Source: JAABRB01 sp041617635 (GTDB lineage: Bacteria > Pseudomonadota > Gammaproteobacteria > Burkholderiales > SG8-39). From it: a DNA stretch of 20,268 bases. The notes beneath the pieces were generated by a model, which saw only the letters and a program-made list of their open reading frames with translations, searched no databases and was not told the origin of the DNA. Location: contig JBFJOO010000079.1 in the NCBI GenBank assembly GCA_041617635.1, forward strand, positions 1 through 20,268, read 5' to 3'. Both the position numbers and the translations under genes were made by a program. This document shows, piece after piece, positions 7,872 to 13,971 of the stretch; position 1 is the first letter of the stretch, and every line of letters starts with the position of its first letter.

Positions 7872-8438
7872 ATGCGCAACAAGGACGCGAGTCATCTCGT
7901 GGAACACAAGGTCTCAGGAGAGAAGGTCTACGAGGGCGTCCTGCTCCACGTCCACCGCGATGCGGTGCGGCTTCCGGACGGCGGATCGGCGGTGCGCGAA
8001 TACATCGACCATCCGGGTGCGGTCGCAATCGTGCCGATCGTGCACGGTGACATGGTCCTGCTCGAGCGCCAGTTCCGCTATCCGCTCGGCCGGGAGATGG
8101 TGGAGATTCCGGCCGGCAAGATCGACCCCGGAGAGGATCCGCTCGACACCGCGAAGCGGGAGCTGCGCGAGGAAACCGGTCAGATCGCGGCCGGATGGCG
8201 GCATCTTGGAACGATCCATCCGCTGGTTGCCTACTCGAACGAGCACATCGAGCTTTTTCTCGCGACCGGGCTCGCGGCGACTCAGGGCGCCGCCCTCGAC
8301 CACGGAGAGTTCCTGGAAACGTTCACGCTGCCCCTATCGGAAGCGCTTGAATGGGTCCGCGATGGCCGGATCACCGACTCGAAAACCATGATCGGCCTGA
8401 TGTGGGCGGACCGGTCGCGTGCGGGTCAGTGGCCCTGA
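7872..8438 (+). CDS. NUDIX hydrolase, ADP-ribose pyrophosphatase-like
   Basis: Predicted cytosolic, metal-dependent nucleoside-diphosphate hydrolase, most like ADP-ribose/ADP-sugar pyrophosphatases. It is 188 residues. The Nudix box runs from Gly82 (EIPAGKID) to Gln104 and fits Gx5Ex7REUxEExGU: Gly82, Glu88, REL at 96-98, EE at 100-101, Gly103. The last position, normally hydrophobic, is Gln104. The QFRYPLGREMVEIPAGK lead-in and Pro117 about 14 residues after the box are typical of the ADP-ribose group. A GTG at 7869 could add one residue. It lies 6 bases after nuoN and is probably in the same transcript. Substrate is inferred from family only. Confidence 0.9.
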   Translation: MRNKDASHLVEHKVSGEKVYEGVLLHVHRDAVRLPDGGSAVREYIDHPGAVAIVPIVHGDMVLLERQFRYPLGREMVEIPAGKIDPGEDPLDTAKRELREETGQIAAGWRHLGTIHPLVAYSNEHIELFLATGLAATQGAALDHGEFLETFTLPLSEALEWVRDGRITDSKTMIGLMWADRSRAGQWP

Positions 8439-8516
8439 TTCCCGGCATCGGGAGCGTGCCGCGCCGCCGCATTCCCAGCGGCCCGGATTATGCCGCACGG
8501 CGAACCCGGTGTGGTG

Positions 8517-8531
8517 CGCGGGTTACCCGCG
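8517..8531. repeat. Short perfect palindrome in the NUDIX-EEP spacer
   Basis: CGCGGGT T ACCCGCG is a 7-base perfect dyad around one base, within the 145-base spacer 8439-8583. The one-base centre is too tight for a full hairpin, so as DNA it could be a protein-binding site. No T-run follows that would make it a terminator (only three T). Otherwise I see nothing identifiable in this spacer. Confidence 0.3.
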
Positions 8532-8583
8532 TTTGCGGTACCTTCGACTGTATGCGCGCAAAGCGTGCTGAGCTAATGCCCCC

Positions 8584-9447
8584 ATGCTGCTGATCACTTG
8601 GAACGTGCAATGGTGCCGTGGCTGCGACGGGCGCGTGGATCCGGGGCGCATCGTGCGGGTCTGCCGGGAGATTGCCGATTTCGATGTCCTTTGTCTGCAG
8701 GAAGTGGCCGTCAATTTCGCGGCGCTGGACGGTTCGGCCGGCGAGGATCAGGTCACCGCGATCTCGGGCGTCCTGCCGGCGTACACGCCGGTGTTCGGGT
8801 CGGGGCTCGACGTCCCGGCGGGCGACGGGCGGCGGCGCTACTTCGGGAACGTGATTCTCTCGCGGTACCCGATCAGACGCGCGTTCAGGCATCTCCTGCC
8901 GTGGCCGTTCGATCCGGCGCGCAACGGCATGCAGAGAGTTTCACTGGAGACGGTCGTCGACGCGCCGTGGGGACCGCTACGGGTCATCACGACGCATCTC
9001 GAGTATTACTCTGCGGTGCAGCGCGCCGCGCAGGTCGAGCGCCTGCGCGAGCTCCATGCCGAGGCGTCGCTGCGCGCCGCGAAATCAAAGGACTCGGACG
9101 AAAGCGAGGCGCGCGGACCCTACGCATGGCAGCCGCGGCCGCCTTCTGCCGTTCTGGCCGGCGACTTCAATTTCCGGCCCGACGACCCGTTGCATGCCCG
9201 CATCCACGCGCCGTTCCCCGGTTCCGTTCCCGCGCTGCGGGACGCATGGCAGATCGCCCATCCCGGCGAAGCGCACGAACCGACCCTCGGCGTCTATGAC
9301 AAAGAGCAGTGGCCCGGCGAGCCCTACGCGAGCGATTTCATCTTCGTGACGGAAGATCTCGGAGATCGGGTCGAAAGCGTCACGGTGAACGGCAAGACCC
9401 AGGCATCCGATCACCAGCCGATGCTGCTGCGGTTGCGCGACGATTAG
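8584..9447 (+). CDS. Endonuclease/exonuclease/phosphatase (EEP) family protein
   Basis: A member of the metal-dependent EEP fold (DNase I, exonuclease III and phosphatase superfamily). It is 287 residues. The motifs run in order: TWNVQW (Asn7), LCLQEV (Glu40), TTHLEYYS (His138), LAGDFNFRPDD (Asp194, Asn196), SDFIFV (Asp251), and SDHQPMLL (Asp276, His277). No signal peptide is visible, so it is predicted cytosolic. The substrate cannot be told from sequence; nuclease and phosphodiesterase/phosphatase are both possible. ATG 8584 has no good Shine-Dalgarno but starts right at the first beta strand. Its stop is one base from the stop of the convergent gene, leaving no space for a terminator. Confidence 0.88.
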   Translation: MLLITWNVQWCRGCDGRVDPGRIVRVCREIADFDVLCLQEVAVNFAALDGSAGEDQVTAISGVLPAYTPVFGSGLDVPAGDGRRRYFGNVILSRYPIRRAFRHLLPWPFDPARNGMQRVSLETVVDAPWGPLRVITTHLEYYSAVQRAAQVERLRELHAEASLRAAKSKDSDESEARGPYAWQPRPPSAVLAGDFNFRPDDPLHARIHAPFPGSVPALRDAWQIAHPGEAHEPTLGVYDKEQWPGEPYASDFIFVTEDLGDRVESVTVNGKTQASDHQPMLLRLRDD

Positions 9448-9448
9448 C

Positions 9449-9826
9449 CTAGCGCGCCAGCAGGACCGCGCACGCGACGATCAGCGCGACGCACACGAAT
9501 GCTAGCACCCGGGTACGCACGCGCAGCACCTCGATGGCCGCGATGAGCTTCTCGTCCTGCTCGGCGAGCGCCCGCAGGACCTCCGAGGATGACAGGAGTT
9601 GCGCGCGCGTGTCAGCGAGCTCGGCGCGCAGCGCACGGATATCCTCTTCCATGGTCGGCGGCGCCCGGCCGGCAGCGTCTTCATTCGGACTCGCGACGGG
9701 TTCGTCGACCCTGGTCTTGCTGATGCCGCGCCAGACGTCCCGCGCCGCGCGGGCAACCGTCGGTGCGGCGGCGATCACATCCGTCCACGGGATGATCTTG
9801 AAGGCTGCGATCCAGCTGAAGGCCAT
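9449..9826 (-). CDS. Hypothetical protein with coiled coil and C-terminal membrane anchor
   Basis: 125 residues of unknown function. The N-terminus MAFSWIAAFKIIPWTDVIAAAPTVARAARDVW is a hydrophobic/amphipathic segment with the IPWTDVI..AP pattern, which I associate loosely with small uncharacterised betaproteobacterial proteins. Residues 35-58 are a polar linker, and 59-100 are predicted coiled coil (EEDIRALRAELADTRAQLL). Residues about 106-124 form a single membrane helix ending in Arg, so it looks tail-anchored. The start is fixed by a perfect AGGAG (9835-9839, minus strand) eight bases before the ATG; the frame is open 11 codons further up. Last gene of the minus-strand cluster, 45 bases after the hydrolase. 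Confidence 0.75.
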   Translation of the reverse strand: MAFSWIAAFKIIPWTDVIAAAPTVARAARDVWRGISKTRVDEPVASPNEDAAGRAPPTMEEDIRALRAELADTRAQLLSSSEVLRALAEQDEKLIAAIEVLRVRTRVLAFVCVALIVACAVLLAR

Positions 9827-9834
9827 GCTTGATA

Positions 9835-9839
9835 CTCCT
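9835..9839 (-). promoter_or_regulatory. Ribosome binding site fixing the start of the coiled-coil gene
   Basis: AGGAG on the minus strand, eight bases before ATG 9826. This supports the 125-residue protein over the longer 136-residue frame. Confidence 0.75.
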
Positions 9840-9871
9840 GATCTCGCGCGGCGGATCAAATGGCCGCGGCG

Positions 9872-10681
9872 TTATGCGGGCGAGGTGGCGCCTGCCAGGA
9901 ATCCGCGCAGCGCGTCGAGCACCTCGTCGGGTTTCTCGGCCATCATGGAATGGCCGCTGCCTTCGATCTCGACGACCCGCGCGCCCTCGATCGCGCTGAC
10001 CAGATCCACCGTCGCCCGGCCCGGAGTCATGAGGTCGCGCCGGGCATTGAGGAAGAGGGTAGGGCAACGCAGTTTTTCCGCTGCCGCCAGCCCGCCGCGA
10101 TAGTCGTTGCACGCGGCGAAATCCACCGGGAGCACACCGGGTCTCTGGCGCTCCATCAGGCGCAGATTGGCGCCATGCACCCAGAATCCGGGCCCTGGGC
10201 TGCTCGGATAGTGCGCATAGGCGCTGTGCGACCAGACGTTGATCATCTGCCGGGCGCGCGCCTCATCCGTGCGTGTGGCCTCGAGAAGCTCGGCCGACAC
10301 CCGCATCGGAAACGCGGCGCCGAGCAGGGCAATGCGATCCACCCGCTCCGGGTGCCGCGCCGCAAACTCGATGGCGACGAGCGCACCCATGCTGTGGCCG
10401 ACGATCTGCGCGCGTGGGACGCGCGCCGCCGCGACGACTTCGGCCAGCCAGTCGGCCATGATCTCGATCGAATCGAGCGGCGGCCCCTCCGAGCGGCCGT
10501 GCCCGGGCAAATCGAGCGCCAAAACCGCGCGCCCATGGTGCGCGAGATAGCGGCTTTGCAGCCCCCAGACGCTGTGATCGGACTCGCCACCATGAACGAA
10601 GACCACGCAGGGCAGCGTCGTGTCGAACGGCCTGCCGCCGGTGTACGCGTAGACCTTCGCGTTGCGAACTTCGAGCTCCAT
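9872..10681 (-). CDS. Alpha/beta-fold hydrolase
   Basis: Predicted cytosolic serine hydrolase of 269 residues. The oxyanion-hole motif VHGGESDHSVW (from about residue 29) and LDLPGHGRS precede the nucleophile elbow VGHSMGA (Ser97). The acid is probably Asp216 in LNARRDLMTP and the base His244 in GSGHSMM. The cap region (about 125-195) is helical and Arg/Trp-rich. There is no signal peptide. It starts 17 bases after the MetY-type gene, so they are probably co-transcribed; a GAGG site lies six bases before ATG 10681. An esterase or homoserine-derivative related role would fit the neighbour, but substrate specificity cannot be read here. Confidence 0.9.
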   Translation of the reverse strand: MELEVRNAKVYAYTGGRPFDTTLPCVVFVHGGESDHSVWGLQSRYLAHHGRAVLALDLPGHGRSEGPPLDSIEIMADWLAEVVAAARVPRAQIVGHSMGALVAIEFAARHPERVDRIALLGAAFPMRVSAELLEATRTDEARARQMINVWSHSAYAHYPSSPGPGFWVHGANLRLMERQRPGVLPVDFAACNDYRGGLAAAEKLRCPTLFLNARRDLMTPGRATVDLVSAIEGARVVEIEGSGHSMMAEKPDEVLDALRGFLAGATSPA

Positions 10682-10698
10682 GACCGGCCTCGGTTCCT

Positions 10699-11994
10699 TC
10701 AGCCTTTCTGGGCGGCGCGCAGCCCGCTCGCAAGGTCCTCGATCAGATCTTCCGCCGCCTCCAGTCCGATGGAAAGCCGGATGGTTCCCGGCCCGATGCC
10801 GGCTGCCGCGAGTGCCGCGTCGTCCATCCTGAAGTGGGTCGTCGTGGCAGGATGGATCACGAGCGACTTCGCATCCCCGACGTTGGCAAGATGCGAGAAA
10901 AGCCGCAGCGTCTCGATGAAGCGGCGTCCCGCCGCCCGGCCGCCCTTGACCTCGAACGGGAACACCGCGCCGCAGCCGCGCGGAAGCAGCTTACGCGCGA
11001 GCGCATGATCCGGATGCTCCGGCAGCTCGGGATAGCTCACCGCGGCAACTGCCGGGTGCGATTTGAGGAATTCGACGATCTTGCGGGTATTCTCGACGTG
11101 CCGCGCCATGCGCAGCGGCAGCGTCTCGATGCCCTGCAGCACGATCCATGCGGTGGTCGGGCTCATGCACGCGCCGAAATCGCGCAGCCCCTCGCGGCGG
11201 GCGCGTAGCAGGAACCCCGCGACGGTGGACTCCTCCTGAAAATCCATGCCGTGGAAACCCGCGTAAGGCTCGCTCAACTCCGGAAACCGCCCGGAGGCCT
11301 CCCAGTCGAACGCTCCGCCGTCGACCAGCACGCCGGCAACTGCGGTGCCATGCCCGCAGAGGAACTTCGTCGCCGAATGAAAGATCAGGTCTGCGCCGAG
11401 GTCGAAAGGTCGCATCAGATAAGGCGTGGTGAACGTGGCGTCGACCAGCAGCGGCAGCTTTTGGTCGTGGGCGATCGCGGCGACGGCGGGAATGTCGAGC
11501 ACATCGAGCCCGGGATTACCCAGCGTCTCGCCGAACAGGAGCTTCGTGTTTGGACGGATGGCCGCGCGCCAGCCCGCCAGATTGCGCGGATCGACAAAAG
11601 TCGTCTCGATGCCGAATCGGGGCAGCGTGTAGGCGAGCAGGTTGTGCGAGCCGCCGTATAGCGACCGGCTTGCGACGACATGCGATCCGGCACCCATCAA
11701 GGTCGCGATCGCAAGGTGCAGCGCGGCCTGGCCGCTCGCGACCGCGATCGCGCCGACACCGCCCTCCAGCGCCGCCACACGCTCCTCGAGCACGGCATTG
11801 GTCGGATTCGAGATGCGCGAATAGACGTGCCCGGCCCGCTCCATGTTGAAGAGCGCGGCAGCATGATCCGTGTCGCGAAAGACGAACGACGTGCTCTGGA
11901 AGATCGGTACCGCGCGCGCGCCCGTCGTCGGATCCGGCTGCTGGCCAGCGTGCAGGCTCAGCGTGTCGAGGTGCGGGAGTTTCGGGGCGGCCAT
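10699..11994 (-). CDS. metY: O-acetylhomoserine sulfhydrylase-type PLP enzyme (Cys/Met metabolism family)
   Basis: Predicted to make homocysteine from O-acetylhomoserine and sulfide, using pyridoxal phosphate. It is 431 residues, the usual MetY length. The opening SLHAGQQPDPTTGARAVPIFQ, then YSRISNPT (Tyr58, Arg60) for cofactor phosphate binding, and SATKFLCGHG with the Schiff-base Lys210 are visible. The C-terminal NVGDAKSLVIHPATTTH is the family substrate-site motif. I chose ATG 11994 because GGAG lies eight bases upstream and the N-terminus fits homologues. The frame is open 60 more codons to 12174, but that stretch overlaps the divergent intergenic region and is not family-like. An O-succinylhomoserine (MetZ-like) substrate is possible. 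Confidence 0.88.
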   Translation of the reverse strand: MAAPKLPHLDTLSLHAGQQPDPTTGARAVPIFQSTSFVFRDTDHAAALFNMERAGHVYSRISNPTNAVLEERVAALEGGVGAIAVASGQAALHLAIATLMGAGSHVVASRSLYGGSHNLLAYTLPRFGIETTFVDPRNLAGWRAAIRPNTKLLFGETLGNPGLDVLDIPAVAAIAHDQKLPLLVDATFTTPYLMRPFDLGADLIFHSATKFLCGHGTAVAGVLVDGGAFDWEASGRFPELSEPYAGFHGMDFQEESTVAGFLLRARREGLRDFGACMSPTTAWIVLQGIETLPLRMARHVENTRKIVEFLKSHPAVAAVSYPELPEHPDHALARKLLPRGCGAVFPFEVKGGRAAGRRFIETLRLFSHLANVGDAKSLVIHPATTTHFRMDDAALAAAGIGPGTIRLSIGLEAAEDLIEDLASGLRAAQKG

Positions 11995-12019
11995 CACGCA
12001 TTCTCCGGGTTGAGGCGCC

Positions 12020-12048
12020 ATTGTAGCAGCGGGGTTTGCCGCTCTCAC
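12020..12048 (-). promoter_or_regulatory. Sigma-70-type promoter for the metY cluster
   Basis: On the minus strand, GTGAGA (12048-12043; 4 of 6 to TTGACA) is followed after 17 bases by TACAAT (12025-12020; 5 of 6 to TATAAT). It is suitably placed 26 bases upstream of the metY ATG and would give a short leader containing the GGAG site. Read by eye only. Confidence 0.45.
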
Positions 12049-12179
12049 ACGAGTGAGCCGCGCAGGCGCGAGCGAGGCCCCTCCCGGCGGGCCGAAGAGA
12101 ACGCTCGGGTAACATCCGCAGCCGGAGGAGCCGTGGGCGGACAACGATGAAGGCTGCGCAACTTTCCGGAGCACCGAGC

Positions 12180-13373
12180 ATGCTCGTCGTGCGCGTCTTC
12201 GTGCCCTTCGCGTGCGGCTATTACCTCTCGTATCTCTACCGCAACGTCAACGCGGTGATCTCCCCCGACATGGTGCGAGACCTCGGCGTCGATGCGAACC
12301 AGCTCGGGCTGCTCACGAGCGCCTACTTCCTCACGTTCGCGATGTTCCAGCTGCCGCTCGGGATGTTGCTCGACCGGCTGGGACCGCGCCGGGTCGACGC
12401 GGCGCTGCTCATGATCGCCGGCGTCGGCGCGATCGTCTTCGCAAAAAGCGAAGCGTTCGCGGGCCTCGCGCTCGGACGGGCGCTGATCGGCCTCGGCGTA
12501 TCCGCCGCGCTCATGGCATCTATGAAAGCGTTCACCCTTTGGTTCCCGCTCTCGCGGCTCGCTTCGCTCAACGGTTACCTCATGGCGATCGGCGGGCTGG
12601 GCGCCCTGTCCGCCTCGGCGCCCGTCGAGGCCGCGCTGCACTTCACCGACTGGCGTGGCGTATTCGAGGTGCTGGCCGGCGTCACGTTTGTCGTTGCCGG
12701 CGGGATCATGCTGGTGGTGCCCGAGCGGGTCGCGGCGGCAGACGGGCCGGGCGCAGCTGCGATGCTGCGCGGAGTCGTGCGGATCTTCCGGGACGGGGGG
12801 TTCTGGAGCGTGGCCGTCGTGTGCATGACCGTGTTGGCGACATTCCTCGCAGTTCAGGGCTTGTGGGTGGCGCCCTGGCTGCGCGACGTGGCCGGGCTCT
12901 CGCGGGAAACGGTCGCAAACTACCTCCTGCTCATGGCGCTCGCCATGACCACAGGGTTCGCATTCTTCGGTGCGCTTGCGGACCGGTGGGGTGCCGAGCG
13001 TCTCTTCATCATCGGAACGTTCATCAACATCGTAGGGTTGGCGCTCGTCGTCGTGGGCGTGACCACCGGCGCGCTTGCGATCTGGCTGGCGATCAACTTC
13101 AGCAGCCCCGCATCCGCGCTCGCCTATGCGATGCTTTCGCGGCGGTTTCCGGCCGATCTCGCCGGACGCGTGAACACCGGGCTGAACTTTCTCGTGTTCG
13201 TGGGCGCGTTCGCGACGCAGTGGGGGTTGGGAGCGATCATTAGTCTCTGGCCCGCCGAGAACGGCCAGTATCCGCTGGCGGCCTATCGGGTGGCGCTCGG
13301 CACCTGCTTGGTGCTCCAGGTCGCTGCGATCGCGTGGTACGCAGCCAAACGGTCCCGACATACCGAGGCCTGA
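12180..13373 (+). CDS. Major facilitator superfamily transporter
   Basis: Inner-membrane secondary transporter with about 12 membrane helices, 397 residues. The motif-A loop between helices 2 and 3 is visible as GMLLDRLGPRR (residues 61-71). The N-terminus (FACGYYLSYLYRNVNAVISPDM) resembles MFS families for organic anions/sugar acids, but the substrate cannot be called. I chose ATG 12180 because GGAG (12168-12171) lies eight bases before it. ATG 12147 would add 11 residues, but its nearest Shine-Dalgarno-like site (GGAGGAG) is 17 bases away. greB follows 16 bases after the stop and may share the transcript. Confidence 0.9.
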   Translation: MLVVRVFVPFACGYYLSYLYRNVNAVISPDMVRDLGVDANQLGLLTSAYFLTFAMFQLPLGMLLDRLGPRRVDAALLMIAGVGAIVFAKSEAFAGLALGRALIGLGVSAALMASMKAFTLWFPLSRLASLNGYLMAIGGLGALSASAPVEAALHFTDWRGVFEVLAGVTFVVAGGIMLVVPERVAAADGPGAAAMLRGVVRIFRDGGFWSVAVVCMTVLATFLAVQGLWVAPWLRDVAGLSRETVANYLLLMALAMTTGFAFFGALADRWGAERLFIIGTFINIVGLALVVVGVTTGALAIWLAINFSSPASALAYAMLSRRFPADLAGRVNTGLNFLVFVGAFATQWGLGAIISLWPAENGQYPLAAYRVALGTCLVLQVAAIAWYAAKRSRHTEA

Positions 13374-13389
13374 TACCATGGTGAGCGTC

Positions 13390-13953
13390 ATGAGCAGGGC
13401 ATTCGTACGCGAGAACGACGCCGCGCCCGACGACGACCCGGGTGAGGCCGGCGCGGCTCCGGTGCCGGCCGGTGCGAAGAACTACATGACTCCGGCCGGC
13501 CACGCGCGGCTCAAGTCCGAGTTCGAGCATCTCTGGAAGGCCGAGCGCCCGGAGCTCGTGAAGACGATCGCCTGGGCGGCCTCGAACGGTGATCGCTCGG
13601 AGAACGCCGACTACATCTACGGCAAGCGACGCCTGCGTGATATCGATCGGCGGATCCGGTTTCTGTCGCAGCGGCTGGAGCAGGCGGAGATCGTCGATCC
13701 GCTGCGACAGGACAATCGGGAGCAGGTGTTCTTCGGCGCCACCGTCACGGTGCGCTCGGACACCGGCGTCGAGCAGACGCTCGCCATCGTCGGCATCGAT
13801 GAGGCCGAACCGGCGCGCGGCCGGGTGTCGTGGATATCGCCCGTTGCGCGGGCGTTGCTGCGCGCCCGGATCGGGGACACGGTGACGCTCAAGACCCCAG
13901 TGGGGACGGAGGCGCTCGAGATTCTCGCGATTCGCTACGCGCCGATCGACTAG
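13390..13953 (+). CDS. greB: Transcript cleavage factor GreB
   Basis: Inserts its coiled coil into the RNA polymerase secondary channel and stimulates cleavage of backtracked RNA. It is 187 residues. A variable acidic/Pro-rich N-terminal segment (8-30) precedes NYMTPAGHARLKSE. The coiled-coil tip holds the catalytic acidic pair in NGDRSENADY (Asp68, Glu71). GKRRLRDIDRRIRFL is the GreB rather than GreA version of the helix, and a C-terminal FKBP-like domain (about 113-187) follows. Met at 13390 starts MSRAF, the family N-terminus, with GGTGAG just upstream; the frame also opens at 13378. The N-terminal acidic insert (about 20 residues) is longer than in the E. coli protein. Confidence 0.94.
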   Translation: MSRAFVRENDAAPDDDPGEAGAAPVPAGAKNYMTPAGHARLKSEFEHLWKAERPELVKTIAWAASNGDRSENADYIYGKRRLRDIDRRIRFLSQRLEQAEIVDPLRQDNREQVFFGATVTVRSDTGVEQTLAIVGIDEAEPARGRVSWISPVARALLRARIGDTVTLKTPVGTEALEILAIRYAPID

Positions 13954-13955
13954 AC

Positions 13956-13970
13956 CCGCGCCAAGCGCGG
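13956..13970. terminator. Hairpin between convergent greB and M16 peptidase genes
   Basis: CCGCGC (13956-13961), loop CAA, GCGCGG (13965-13970): a perfect six-pair stem filling the 18-base gap between the two stops. It could terminate in both directions, but there is no T-run on either strand beyond two bases. Confidence 0.35.
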
Positions 13971-13971
13971 T

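Noticed and set aside
1..9447. An undescribed system hidden within the complex I region
   Set aside because: Every coding frame here matches a standard complex I, NUDIX or EEP protein at full length with key residues intact; only the spacers are unusual.
11995..12174. 60-codon N-terminal extension of metY
   Set aside because: It lies in the divergent intergenic region over the likely promoter; GGAG eight bases before ATG 11994 and homologue length favour the shorter form.
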